A stretch of DNA of 64,000 nt from assembly GCF_028640845.1 (NCBI RefSeq), contig NC_080548.1:14044814-14108813 (forward strand), written 5' to 3'. The position numbers and the translations under genes were made by a program. Source of the DNA: Ahaetulla prasina. Lineage: Eukaryota > Chordata > Lepidosauria > Squamata > Colubridae. This document shows positions 11,000 to 22,632 of the stretch, piece by piece. How positions within the stretch are numbered: the stretch's first letter is position 1; each line of letters opens with the position of its first letter. The notes under the pieces are model-generated. The model made no database searches. It was not told the origin of the DNA and saw nothing but the letters and a program-made list of their open reading frames with translations.

Positions 11000-11622
11000 C
11001 ATTCATTGAGCAGAAAACAAATGTCTATCAGAGCTATTTAATATTACCTACAGCTGAAGGGCAGTGCAACCTCACTTTTCAACTCTACCGTGTTTTGTTC
11101 TTAATGCATTGAGCTCATCTCAAAGCAGCACAATTAAACCTATTAATTAGCAAGAAAAACCGGCTCTCCTTTTCATTTGAAGCTGTAACACCAGAGGCTT
11201 CTGATTTTCATTAAATACACAATGGAATTATGTTGAAAGAGGCCCCCTTTTTTTTAAAAAAAATAATAGAACCGCTTTCTCCCATTATTTATTTATTAAG
11301 CGGGGCTTCTGTTTTGAACTTTGTTTGGGGAAAGAACTCACGTGTTTTCTGCAAACAGGCAGAAATCACTCGAACTGAGCCGAAGAAGAAAATTGTTCCC
11401 AGATGGCCAAATTCACATTTTTGCATAAAAGCGGTTTTATGCCCAATGCCACTGACATCTGCAAGCTGCAAATGTTTGGGTAGAATTTTTGCTCTGGGTT
11501 CTTTCTTGATGGGCTTGGCTCAATCTAGCTATACTGTAGATCCTGAGCTCCTTCACTTTATCGCTCATCGGATAAATAGACAGGAAAATGTCCCGGGTGA
11601 AATATGAAGACGCTGCTTGGCG
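11000..11622. other. Unassigned stretch
   Basis: A 125-residue frame (11230-11607) has no recognisable domain and crosses homopolymer runs. It is not called. Confidence 0.4.
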
Positions 11623-12322
11623 CAGGGGTGAAATGCTCCCGGGTCGGACCAGATCGTCCGATCTCGTAGCGATGGCAGCAGGTGGTTCGGAGAACCAGTA
11701 GCAAAAATCCCTGCCCCCCCCATGCTCAGCTGAGCCACGCGATCATCAGAGGATTTTTTTTTTACTTTTAAAAGCATTTTTTTCTCGCCCGAAAAAATGC
11801 TTTTAAAAATAATTTAAAAAGCCTCTGATGATCGTGTGGCTCAGCTGGGATCGTCAGAGCCTTTTAAAAGCATTTTTTCTACAACCTCTTCGGCCGGTGG
11901 GGCGCATGCCAGGGATGTGTGTATGCGCACATGGGGGGGCAGGGTGCATGCGCATGAGGGGTGAAGGTTGGTGCAGGTGGTTTTCCAGGCCCAAAACGGG
12001 GCGTGGAGGCCTCGTGCTGCACCCCTGTGCCCCATTTTGGCTTCCAGGTTGGTTCAGGAGGCTTTTCAGGCCCAAAACGGAGAGTGGGGGCACCGCGCGA
12101 GCACCCGCCAATGTCCTGTTTTGGGCCTGGAAAGCCTCCTGCACCAACCTGGAAGCCAAAACGGGGCACGGGGGGGGGTGCATGTGCACAGGGGGGCGCA
12201 CGCACAGGGGGGTGCATACATGTGGGGGGGGGACACTCACATTGCATTTTGGGGGTTTGGGCACATGGGCATGCACACCGCACGCTTTGGGCACTCAGCA
12301 CCAAAAAGGTTAACTATCACTG
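11623..12322. mobile_element. Composite hAT-type MITE region (families A-like and E)
   Basis: A left end CAGGGGTGAAATGC lies at 11623. The right end GGTTAACTATCACTG at 12308-12322 is a reversed family E terminus. Between them are a 121-bp palindrome and GC-rich CATGCGCAC-type family E interior. Confidence 0.6.
11727..11847. repeat. 121-bp near-perfect palindrome
   Basis: Arms run from CAGCTGAGCCAC to its complement GTGGCTCAGCTG, with a TCGCCC-like centre near 11788. Only a few mismatches fall in the T-rich part of the arms. Confidence 0.85.
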
Positions 12323-12528
12323 TCCTAGGAATTGCCAAGAAACTGGAGTTATTTTAACCCATCTTTCCCAATCTGGATCCTAATTTTAGACTACAGTTCT
12401 TATGAACACCAGTCATCTTGATTACAGGCTGATGCGGGTTGTAGTCTAAGATATATATTTTATTTAATATAAATATGAAGAGAATGTCCAAACAATCTTA
12501 GAAGCACTCTGATACAAATCAATCAATC

Positions 12529-13054
12529 TGTTCTGTCCCCCTCGCCTCAGTCCGAGCGATGACTTAATTAGCCGGCAACTATCAGTTCTGGCAGCAAACT
12601 AGCGAGCGTCTGCCAAGTGTCTCTGTTATCTCTCTTGATGCCGATGAGTCAGCCAGGAACAAACAGTACTTCAGCTCTAGTTAAGCAGTTGATTTGCTCG
12701 CCACGAAGTGGTATAGCAGCCCTTGCTGCTTTTATATCCTGTGGGGTGTGGCTCCATGACTCAGCACTTCCTAGGCCTGCCCCACCCCTGCTTCTGTTGT
12801 TCCCGCCTCTCCTGCCTACGAAACCTAGGGTCCAGCCAGGCCTGATTGCCATCAGCTGGGTCTGGAGGTGTGGCCTGGGGGGGAAAGAGTCAGGGGATGG
12901 AGGCCTCGTTATCTCTTCCACCTGGCCTGCCTCTGGCTCCTGGAGCTGAGCCAGGGAAGCCAGTGCTCCCAAGGTAAGTCCTGATGGCCCTTCCCCCTCA
13001 CTTTCCAAGTCACTTTCTGGCAGGAGGCTCGGCTCGCGGGGCGCAGACACAACA
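12529..13054 (-). mobile_element. Solo LTR, family 2
   Basis: Read on the minus strand it starts TGTTGTGTCTGC at 13054 and ends GGACAGAACA at 12529. Flanks CAATC and CTATC match 4/5. The core promoter is shared with 40927-41448: TGCTGAGTCA, then GGAGCCACACCCCA, then TATATAAAA. A frame is open from nucleotide 2 to 12649 (133 residues). Confidence 0.8.
12731..12767 (-). promoter_or_regulatory. LTR core promoter: NF-E2/AP-1 site and TATA box
   Basis: The minus strand shows TGCTGAGTCA (12758-12767) about 20 bp before ATATAAAA (12731-12738). The same pair occurs in the LTR at 40927. Confidence 0.65.
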
Positions 13055-13106
<52 letters not shown>

Positions 13107-13156
13107 TTATCATCTATCTCCCCCTCTATCTACCTATCTCCCCCTCTATCTATCTG

Positions 13157-13229
<73 letters not shown>

Positions 13230-13239
13230 GTATCTATCT
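13055..13239. repeat. (CTAT)n / (GATA)n microsatellite
   Basis: About 185 bp, mostly perfect CTAT units with two short CCCC-containing breaks. It adjoins the LTR start. Confidence 0.97.
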
Positions 13240-14182
13240 CAAGGATGGGATAAGAAGAAACCCTGTAGGATGTTTATATATTACATAAAAAGTATTTCGT
13301 TCTTTTCCAAAAGACAAGAGAGAGAGAGAGAGAGAACAGAAAGGGGCAGCCATTCTGCTTTCCCTAACATTCCCTCAAAATCTAACAAATTCGAATGCAG
13401 CTGCAACATTGCTTAGATTGAGCTGGCCGAGGAGATCAATTGGAAAAAGCGGACTAAACGTATCTCCAGGGTGATCTTACAAGTAGGAAGGATTCATTGG
13501 ACAATCTAGGGTCAGTCACAGTTTATTCATTTATGCTAAGCCAAGAGGTGGATTGTCTCTCATGCTGTACAAAACCAGCCATTTTGAATGGTAAAACACA
13601 GTTCATGCCTTAGCAGGATTCATCAGTTTCGGCTTATCTAAGACAAAAGATAGTGAAACTCAGCCGCTGTCTCTCAGCCTAACCAATCTCAGTAGGTGGA
13701 TGGGAGGATAAAACAGAGGAGAGAAGCACGTACTTCTTCCCCCAATACCTGGAGGACATAAATGGAACATGAAGATACATGCACACATAAAAGCGCACAT
13801 TTCTATAACTGGGATAGGTGCAGTCAAGTTGGCTTAAGGGCTGCCCAGGACTTTGTATGACTTATCAAGAACTGACATCTAAAAGAGAAAAGGAGCAGAA
13901 CCTAAAATGGCCCTAATTTCTTAATTGATTTATATTGGGGGTTGTTGTTTTTAATGGGGTGAAGGTACTATATAGGGCAGTTATTTTGCTCCTTGAAAAC
14001 TTTCTGTTGCTTCATCAATTTTCTCTCCTTATTTGCTTTTCTTTCAGAGGTGGAAGGGAGTCTAAGAACCAGAAAAGGAAAACTGAATACCTTTTGCACT
14101 GTACCTTGATCTAAATTGTCTTCCCCAAGATAAGAATCTCAAAAGGAAACCTACAAGGGTTTTAAAAGCAGAAATGCAAAGG
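13240..14182. other. Unassigned stretch
   Basis: A short (GA)n run lies at 13317-13335. The rest is neither coding nor recognised repeat. Confidence 0.4.
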
Positions 14183-14590
14183 AACGTTTAATAGAATAGA
14201 ATAGAACAGAATAGAATAGAATAGAATAGAATAGAATTTTTTTATTGGCCAAGTGTGATTGGACACACAAGGAATTTGTCTTGGTACATATGCTCTCAGT
14301 GTACATAAAAGAAAAGATACATTCATCAAGAATCATAACGTACAACACTTAATGACAGTCATAGGGTACAAATAAGCAATCAGGAAACAATCAATATCAA
14401 TATAAATCGTAAGAATACAAGCAACAAAGTTACAGTCATACAGTCATAAGTGGGAGGAGACGGGTGATGGGAACGATGAGAAGATTAATAGTAGTGCAGA
14501 TTTAGTCAATAGTTTGACAGTGTTGAGGGAATTATTTGTTTAGCAGAGTGATGGCTTTTGGGAAAAGACTGTTCTTGTGTCTAATGATGG
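14183..14590 (-). mobile_element. L3-type LINE 3' end with (AATAG)n tail
   Basis: The reverse of the 10263 family: pentanucleotide run at 14189-14238, then AAGTGTGATTGGACACACAA and ACAAATAATTCCCTC in reverse. 5'-truncated. Confidence 0.85.
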
Positions 14591-14669
14591 GTCCCCATCC
14601 AGTCATTGGATTTTTCATTTCTTGATGAAGTGGACTCTTTTCTCTTTCCCCCTGAACTCCCTGCAGGAT

Positions 14670-14812
14670 ATGGTCCAAAAAGTCAAGATGGAACTACCAT
14701 GGTAGCATCAAAGCTCAAAAAAAAAAAAAAAAAAAGCTCCACCTGTTTTCTAGGTGATGAACATAAAAAACAGGCAGAGCTTTGATGGCACCGTTATGGC
14801 TGCCCCCTTGAT
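14670..14812. repeat. Imperfect inverted repeat with poly-A
   Basis: The blocks CATCAAAGCTC and GAGCTTTGATG face each other across a 19-A run and the inverted pair CACCTGTTTTC / AAAACAGG. Origin unknown. Confidence 0.45.
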
Positions 14813-14819
14813 GTTTTTT

Positions 14820-15790
14820 ATTGTATTTATTTATTTAGTTTGTCAAACGTGTACCAGATAACAGATATAAGGATAAACATGTATATGAACACAGGTAATG
14901 GGTAAGAATAAATGGAGACAGTAGGACAGGGATAGTAGGCATGTTGGTGCGTTTATGCACACCCCTTACAGACTTAGGAATGGGGTGAGGTCAGTGATGG
15001 GATTCAAATAATTTAACAACTGATTCTCTGCCCTAATGACCAGCTGGTTAGGTGTGGCTCGGTGCTCATATATGTGTGGGTGTGGCCAACTCAACATCAC
15101 TCACGTCAATGGGTGCTTCACCTTAGCTGTTACAATGTAATAAGAGTTAACCAGAGAGGCAGTTTCTGTAAGCAGGGCAATAAAGATTAGGCTAGAAATA
15201 ACACCAGAATGTTTCCTTCCTGCCTTCCTTACAGGATTAGCCCTGTAAAGTGGAAAAATACAAAATAAGATTTCTTCCAATAACTGGTTCTCCAAACTGC
15301 TTAGAAAATTATCAACCGGTTCTCCCGAATAGGTGCGAACTGGCTGAATCCCACCACTGGCTGAGGTCCACAGTAGACAGTTTGAGGTTAAAGTTATGGG
15401 GGATAAAGTATGAGGATGTAACAACAGAGTCAGGTAGTGCATTCCAGGCATTGATCACTCTGTTACTGAAGTTGTATTTTCTGCAATCGAATTTGGAATG
15501 GTTTACCTTAAGTTTGTATCTATTGTTTGCCTGTGTATTATTGTGGTTGAAGCTGAAGTAGTCATTCACAGGTAGGACGTTGTAGCAGATAATTTTGTGT
15601 ACTACAGGTCAGACTGAAGGTGACGTAGTTCTAAGTTATCCCAAAATTTCAAGCCTGGTGGCATAAGGTATTCTATTATGAGCAGAGGAATGGAAGACTC
15701 TTCTCGTGAAATATCTCTGGACTCGCTCAATTGTATTAATGTCCGATATGTAGTGCAGGTTCCAGACAGATGAAAGTTTTGGATCACACT
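14820..15790 (-). mobile_element. CR1-type LINE (second family) 3' part, interrupted
   Basis: The minus strand encodes NRVINAWNALPDSVV and related C-terminal residues and ends in the GGGTGTGCATAAACGC-type tail with an AATAAATA run. It is split by a family B MITE (14992-15359). Confidence 0.75.
14992..15359 (+). mobile_element. hAT-type MITE, family B
   Basis: Runs from CAGTGATGGGATTC to AATCCCACCACTG. Flanks GGTGAGGT and GCTGAGGT match 7/8. Confidence 0.85.
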
Positions 15791-16170
15791 TTATGGACCA
15801 CCCTGGTTATCTGGAAACTTATTTTGAGAGAAACTTTACTTGTTCTCTCCCAACTAGTCTGGTTCTTGCCTGGAACAGACACAGCATGAGGATACAAATG
15901 CTGTAACGGAGCAGAAGGATAAACCGAAATTAATGTTTACTAATGAGATCTGCCAGGTTCTCTGGGGACCAGTTTATGAAAAATAAATCACATTGTCCTT
16001 GCTTTGGAGAACAGGCTGTTAATTACAACTCCCTTCCTTTTGGCACATTTACGGGAGGTGGAGAGAATAATGGCCCCCTCAATGCGGAGCATTTATGGGA
16101 CTTTTCTGAAGCTTTCAGCTGTTCGGTCTCCATTTTGTTGAATGTCAAAGCAAGGTTTGATGCTGGGTCC
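15791..16170. other. Unassigned stretch
   Basis: No coding signal or recognised repeat. Confidence 0.4.
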
Positions 16171-16690
16171 TGTTGTGGTCCACCAGCAGCCTGCAGAGCT
16201 GACAGCAGAGTGAGACAGTGAGGAGGCTGGGGAGGATAATGGGCCAGTCCTGGAGTCAGGGGAAGGCCCAGATGAGGGTTCTGCATTAGAGGCAGAGACG
16301 GGGCTAGGGCCATCTAGGAGCAATTTGTGGACTCCGGAGCCTGTTCCTAGTGCACGCATGCGAAGAGATGCCAGAAGGCAAGAGCAGCTGAAGCAAAGAG
16401 GACGACTCGGGAGTAAGGTCAGGAGAAGACTGCTCCCTCCCATAAGGCTTAAAAGAGCAGCAATAGCTCTTGGTCTCTTGGTAGGAAAGCAACATTGCTA
16501 CATTTGTTTCTAGTCGGAGTCTCTTGTTTCTGAACTTCGTGGGGCTTTGCCAAGAAAAGCCTTTGGCAGGATGCCAAAGTAGACAAAGGTTGGTGATAAG
16601 GCCAAAGGACTTTTTCTGAAGGATTTATTTTGGAATGAATTTGGACTAAGACTGATTGTGTCTGGTAACGTTTGTGTCTCTCAAACGTTG
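16171..16690 (+). mobile_element. Solo LTR, family 1, 3'-truncated
   Basis: Starts TGTTGTGGTCCACC and follows the 9304 LTR to about 16680, then loses similarity before the CACAACA end. The family frame is present but has one nonsense codon (TCA to TGA at 16211) and a 42-nt in-frame deletion after GACTCCGGAG. Confidence 0.75.
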
Positions 16691-17550
16691 AGTGCAACGT
16701 TTGAGAGAAGCCATGATTCAGCCAGGTGAATTTTGAGATATCCCTTTCTCTGATCTTGTCTTTTTCATTCCTCCACCTTCTTAATGCCTTTTTGGCCTCT
16801 CTGTGTTCCCTTGGAGAACATCTCTAGATATCTTCAATAGCCATCCTGGCACATTTTTCACAGGCGAGTTGCCCATCTCTTCTTGCTGCATTCAATCTTA
16901 CTGCATTTTCCCTTCCTTTTCTCCTTCTCATCCACTGAGGTCGATGGCCCCTATGAATGGAGTTGCATGGAAAAACCCCAAATACCACCCTCTCGGTTTT
17001 CCATTTTAGCTGGCGAGTTTTTAATTTCCTAATGAAACCAACACGATCCGTGTGATCGTTTCAAAGATATACAATGCCAGGCAATTAATGTGATTACTCA
17101 TCGTGCATGAAGTAATGTTAAAAATTACAACCCAATGGCAACTCTGAGAAAGACAGTGGAAAGGCCAATGTGGGTAAGAACTTGCAGGGAGGGGTAACTG
17201 TCGGGGAGTGAAGACAGTTCAGGAAATTAAAAAGATAAGAGAGTTGATCTCCAGGTTGCAAATGGGCATACAAATGCAGGCTGAAAAACATTGCATGTCC
17301 TTATAAGGCAATTCGGCTAGGATCTCTGTTTGTGTGTGTATATGTATGGGTGTGTGTGTAGGGGATAAATTGTGAGATGTGCACATCTTGTGCTACATTT
17401 TGAGGTTTTAAGAGGCAATCACAACTGAAAAATATCATACAGGGACATAAAGCCAAGTCAAAAGCAAACCCAACCCTCTTGTCATTTTGACAGTCTTGGA
17501 AAAATAAGGGATCAGTCAACGGAATCTTAGTCATATTCTCATTCCACACG
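16691..17550. other. Unassigned stretch with (TG)n
   Basis: A TG-rich run lies at about 17324-17360. No gene is supported. Confidence 0.4.
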
Positions 17551-17551
17551 T

Positions 17552-18088
17552 TTAGATAGTCCTCGACTTATGACCATTTGTTTTAACGACCATTCAAAGT
17601 TATGACCGTGTGGAAAAAAGTAACTTATGGCTGATCCTTGTGCTTACGACACTTGCGTGTCTCTGCAATCACATGATCACGATTCAACACATTTGCCATG
17701 GCTGCAGCATCCTGGAGTCGCAAGTGTGACATTTTGTGACTTTCCCAACCCACTTCCAACAAAGTCAAGGGGAAAAGCTGGATTTGCTTAATGATCTTGT
17801 GATTCACTGAACCAGGGCTCTCTAACCTTGGTCCCTTTAAGACTTGTGGACTTCAACTCCCAGAATCCCTCATCCAGCAAAGCTGGCTGAGGAACTCTGG
17901 GAGTTGAAGTCCATAAGTCTTAAAGGGACCAAAGTTGGAGACCCCTGCACTGAACAACGGTGGTGATTCATCTAACAATCAATGGGGGGGAAAAAGTCAT
18001 TACATTGAGTGTGACTCACTTAATGACCACCCCACTTAACAACATACGTTCTGGTCCGAATTGTGGTCTTAATTCAAGGACGATCTGT
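17552..18088 (+). mobile_element. Tigger-like MITE with inserted fold-back element
   Basis: Ends are AGATAGTCCTCGACTTA and AAGGACGATCTG. The fold-back element at 17813-17947 interrupts TTCACTGAAC. Confidence 0.8.
17813..17947. mobile_element. Fold-back hAT element, 135 bp
   Basis: A near-perfect palindrome from CAGGGCTCTC to GGAGACCCCTG with a perfect 8-bp duplication CACTGAAC (17805-17812, 17948-17955). Confidence 0.92.
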
Positions 18089-18465
18089 ATTTACAGATGG
18101 GAGGACACTGTCAAAAAGGTCCATTCAAAGTTGGGACCGGGTTTTTGAAGCCTTGTCCCTATTTTGTGTGTGACACTTGTAAAAAAAAATGACTTTGTCT
18201 GTTCTTGGCCACTGTCTTGAATTTTCAATACACCCTTCATCTTCCCCTAGTTGTGTTTGTTCTTAAATTGAAAATTCTGGATCGGAGAGCAGCATGAAAG
18301 TAGGTGTTCCTTTCCCTCTCTCTCTTTTTTCATGTCATTTTCATGTTATTTATACTTCTGTAACTGTCTGGTTTGGCGCAAAACAGTAGACACATGGACT
18401 TCAAAGAGACAGTTAGGACTGCAGAAAGAACAATTGCAACCAGCCGTCCTTCCACTGAGGAAATA
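18089..18465. other. Unassigned stretch
   Basis: No feature recognised. Confidence 0.4.
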
Positions 18466-18590
18466 TAGTATAGTATAGTATAGTATAGTATAGTATAGTA
18501 TAGTATAGTATAGTATAGTATAGTATAGTATAGTATAGTATAGTATAGTATAGTATAGTATAGTATAGTATAGTATAGTATAGTATAGTA
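18466..18590. repeat. (TATAG)n microsatellite, CR1 tail
   Basis: About 25 units, directly joined to the 3' end of the minus-strand CR1 that follows. Confidence 0.95.
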
Positions 18591-19265
18591 TAATAGTTGG
18601 AAGGGACCTTGGAGGTTTTCTAGTCCAACCCCCTGCTTAGGCAGGAAACCCTACACCACTTCAGACAAATGGTTATCCAACATCATCTTAAAACCTTCCA
18701 GTGTTGAAGCATTCACAACTTCTGGAGGGAAGTTGTTCTGCTGATTAATTGTTCTGTCAGGAAGTTTCTCCTTAGTTCTAAGCTGCTTCTCTCCTTGATT
18801 AGTTTCTACCCATTGCTTCTTGTCCTGCCCTCAGGGGCTTTGGAGAATAGTTTGACTCCCTCTTCTTTGTGGCAGCCCCTCAAATATTGGAACACTGCTA
18901 TCATGTCTCCCCTAGTCCTTCTTTTCATTAAACTAGACATATCCAATTCCTGCAGCCGTTCTTCGTATGTTTTAGCCTCCAGTTCCCTAATCATCTTTAT
19001 TGCTCATTCTGCACTCTTTCTAGAGTCTCAACATCTTTTTTACAGCATGGCGACCAAAACCGAATGCAGTATTCCAAGTGTGGCCTTACCAAGGCATTAT
19101 AAAGTGGTATTAACATTTTGTGTGATCTTGATTCTATCCCCCCTGTTTATGCAGCCTAGAACTGTGTTGGATTTTTGGCAGCAGCAGCACACTGTTGACC
19201 CATATATAAGTGATTGTCCACTAGGACTCCAAGATCCCTCTCACAGTTACTACTATTGAGCAAAG
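18591..19265 (-). mobile_element. CR1 LINE 3' end
   Basis: The minus strand encodes [20 protein letters not shown] and [14 protein letters not shown]. It continues 5'-ward through the TGGTCGCCATGCTG region. Confidence 0.88.
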
Positions 19266-19273
19266 TTCCACAC

Positions 19274-19565
19274 CATAGGTGGGTTTCAGCAGGTTCTGAG
19301 CAGTTCTGGAGAACCGGTAGCGGAAATTTTGAGTAGTTCGGAGAACCGCTAAATACCACCTCTGACTAGCCCCGCAATCTATTCTCTGCCTCCCGAGTCC
19401 CAGTTGATCGGGAGGAAATGGGGATTTTGTAATAACCTTCCCTGGAGTGGGGAAGGAATGGAGATTTTACAGTATCCTTCCCTTGCCACGCCCACCAAGA
19501 CGTGCCACGCCCACCAAGACATGCCCACAGAACCGGTAGTAAAAATTTTTTGAATCCCACCGCTG
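19274..19565 (-). mobile_element. hAT-type MITE, family A
   Basis: Reverse-oriented family A ending AATCCCACCGCTG. Flanks TTCCACAC and TACCACAG match 6/8. The CACGCCCACCAAGACGTGC block is locally duplicated. Confidence 0.82.
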
Positions 19566-19628
19566 TACCACAGATACTGTACAGATACTACATGAGATAG
19601 GAAGAGGGCTGAGAAAATATCTACAGAT

Positions 19629-19857
19629 CAGTGGTGGGTTTCAAAAAAGGTGTGGCGTGGTGGGTATGACTTGGTGGGCGTGGCAGGGGAAGGTTACTGC
19701 AGAATCCCCATTTCCTCCTGATCAGCTAGGATTTAGGAGGCAGAGAATAGATGGAGGTGGGGCCAGTCAGAATTTTTACTACCAGTTCTCCGAACTATTC
19801 AAAATTTCCACTACCGGTTCTCCAGAACTGGTCAGAACCTGCTGAAACCCACTTCTG
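19629..19857 (+). mobile_element. hAT-type MITE, family A
   Basis: Runs from CAGTGGTGGGTTTC to AACCCACTTCTG. Flanks CTACAGAT and CTACAGAC match 7/8. Confidence 0.88.
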
Positions 19858-19865
19858 CTACAGAC

Positions 19866-20285
19866 CCCTCACACCATGGACCCCTCACACCATGGACATA
19901 AACAACTACTTCCCTCAGAATGCCTCTATAGGGCATTGCATGCCCAAACAACTAGACACAGAGATAGTTTCCCGCCATGTCATCACTCTGTTAAACACCT
20001 AATTCCCACAAAATTGTCTTAGGCATAAGATATGTACCCATGTAGTAGGACTGCATTGCTATTATCCTTCTCATCTTCCTTATCTTCCTCATCCTCTCAT
20101 TTTTCCTACTACCTTCTCCCATTAGTATCTTATGACTTATGACTTGTTGTTAGTGTCTTATGATGTATGATTGTCTCTTACGATTTATGACTTATCCCTT
20201 TGCTCTTTGTATCTGCGCTGAGAGCTTATGCACCGGAGACAAATTCCTTGTGTGTCCAATCACACTTGGTCAATAATCAATATTC
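19866..20285 (+). mobile_element. L3-type LINE 3' end, divergent copy
   Basis: Shares CATCACTCTGTTAAACACCT and the TTGTGTGTCCAATCACACTT terminus but lacks a long pentanucleotide tail. Confidence 0.75.
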
Positions 20286-21287
20286 TCTTCTATTTTAACT
20301 CTCCTCTTTGACATTCTTCTTGCTGAAAAATCTGACCTCTTGAAATGGCCATTTGTCAAAAAGCAACTTTTGACCATTAATAGCAGGACCGACAGCAACA
20401 GATGCTGTCCTCGCACGACACACTAAACCGACTACAGCAAGGTTAGCATGTTGTAGAAATCTAATCCCATAGCTGAATTACAAGGACACCCAAATATTGG
20501 GTAAACAGTTCGATTAACGATGCACGCACACATACAGAGAACACTCAAAATATAATATTCCAGGAGTACTTTCCAGTGTTCGAAGGGCAGCTCGCCTTAT
20601 CCGAGGGTCCAAGTTTCATCTTTATAATGCTTTCTTTTCTAATCTTCCAGAAAATATCTTCTTTATACACACCACTTCTAATTTTAATACATGTCATTTT
20701 ATCATTTAAAGCTAATTTCCACATTTCATAGTCCATTCGTGGACTATGCGCTTGGAAAATTGGATGCCTCGGTACCTGTACCTTGAAAACGTGGATTTTG
20801 GCAATCATGAGGACATATCCGAAGACCCAAATCTTCCTTTTTTATGTATAGCACAAGGGTGGAATAAATGTATTTTCTTTAAAAAAAAAAAAAGCTTTCT
20901 TTTCTAATTGGAAGAGGCGGAATAATTAACAGAGCGAGAGCAAGCTTGGAACGCAAATTTAAACTTTTCCTTCCCTCTGGCAGTTGTGAGGAAAATCTCT
21001 CTTCTGAAGCTGGTGTTGGCTTCAGAGAAAATCTAGCACCGAAGCCAATGACGGATTCTTCCTGGCATAAATAGCAAGGGCAGAAAATGTCCCGATTGCG
21101 CCTCTGTAGGGGGAAAAGTGCAACCATGCTCCTACTGATTGAGAGACCTCGATGCCTATTTATTTTTATAAATCACGAGTACACTTCTTACACATTACTG
21201 TACCTGCATTGGGCTAAAAAATCATCTAGAGATGGGGTTTACCTACCAGGCTGAGCTGTGGTTTGTTTAGCCATAATGTTGTTCAAT
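20286..21287. other. Unassigned stretch
   Basis: The 87-residue minus frame at 20545-20808 could be LINE-derived but has no motif I recognise. A poly-A run lies at 20880-20893. Confidence 0.35.
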
Positions 21288-21296
21288 AAATCATAA

Positions 21297-21849
21297 CAGC
21301 TTTCCCAGTTCCAATGTATGGCTGTGAAAGTTGAACCATAAGGAAGGCTGAGCGCCAAAGAATTGAGGCCTTTGAACTCTGGTGCTGGAGGAGACTCCTG
21401 CGAGTCCCTTGGACTGCAAGGGGAACAAACAAGTAATGTCCTTCCTGTTAAAGACTACTTCAGCTTTAACTGCAATAATACTAGAGCAACTAATAGATTT
21501 AAACTTAATGTCAACCGCTTTAATCTAGATTGCAGAAAATATGACTTCTGTAACAGAATCATTAGTGCTTGGAATACTTTACCTGACTCTGTGGTCTCTT
21601 CTCATAATCCTAAAAGCTTTACCCAAAAACTTTCTACTATTGACCTCACCCCATTCCTAAGAGGACCATAAGGGGCGTGCATAAGCGCACAAACGAGCCT
21701 ACCGTTCCTGTCCTATTGTTTTTCTTTTCTTCTTCCTATATATATATATATATATATATATGCTTATACCTCCTTATATTTACTCATATATGTGTTTATA
21801 TACTATATAATATTTTTGTATGATGCCTACATATATTGTTGTGACAAAA

Positions 21850-21892
<43 letters not shown>

Positions 21893-22198
21893 AGTCAGTT
21901 CTAGAGGAGATCAACCCTGACTGCTCTTTAGAAGGCCAGATCCTGAAGATGAAACTGAAATACTTTGGCCACCTAATGAGAAAGAAGGACTCACTGGAGA
22001 AGAGCCTAATGCTGGGAAAGATTGAGGGCAAAAGAAGAAAGGGACGACAGAGAATGAGGAGGCTGGATGGAGTCACTGAAGCAGTAGGCATGAGTTTAAA
22101 TGGACTTCAGAGGATGGTAGAGGGCAGGAAGGCCCGGAGGAACATTGTCCATGGGGTTGCAATGGGTTGGACACAACTTTGCAACTAACAAAAACAAC
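21297..22198 (+). mobile_element. BovB LINE 3' end with nested LINE
   Basis: Encodes AGATGAAACTGAAATAC-type BovB sequence and ends GTTGGACACAACTTTGC(AA)n. A 9-bp duplication AAATCATAA lies at 21288-21296 and 22199-22207. A CR1-type LINE (21435-21890) is nested inside. Confidence 0.85.
21435..21890 (+). mobile_element. CR1-type LINE (second family) 3' end
   Basis: Encodes NRFKLNVNRFNLDCRKYDFC and ISAWNTLPDSVV. The 3' UTR ends in (AAAT)n. AAGT flanks it at 21431-21434 and 21892-21895. A TA run lies at 21736-21761. Confidence 0.85.
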
Positions 22199-22380
22199 AA
22201 ATCATAATGGGCTGGGTTTGCACAAGATGCTAAACCATGACCCATCATGTATAAATCACAAGCAACTGGGTTAATATAGCTTGATAAGTCTAAATCAATC
22301 TCATTGTGGCTTAGCATATTGCATGAACTCAGCCAATCAATAGACAGCAGAGAAAAGTGATAGATGAGAGGGGTCCTTGG

Positions 22381-22632
22381 CAGTGGTGGGTTTCAAATTT
22401 TTTTTACTACCGGTTCTGTGGGTGTGGCTTGGTGGGCGTGGTTTGGTGGGCGTGGCAAGGGGAAGGATACTGTAAAATCTCCATTCCCTCCCGATCAGTT
22501 GGGACTCAGGAGGCAGAAAATAGACGGGCGGAGGGGGACAGTCAGAATTTTTACTACCAGTTCTCCGAACTACTCAAAATTTCTGCTACCAGTTCTCCAG
22601 AACTGGTCAGAACCTGCTGAAACTCACCTCTG
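22381..22632 (+). mobile_element. hAT-type MITE, family A
   Basis: Perfect 8-bp duplication GTCCTTGG (22373-22380, 22633-22640). Ends CAGTGGTGGGTTTC and AACTCACCTCTG. Confidence 0.93.

Noticed and set aside
12984..13253. Protein frame of repeating IYLS residues
   Set aside because: Translation of the CTAT microsatellite.
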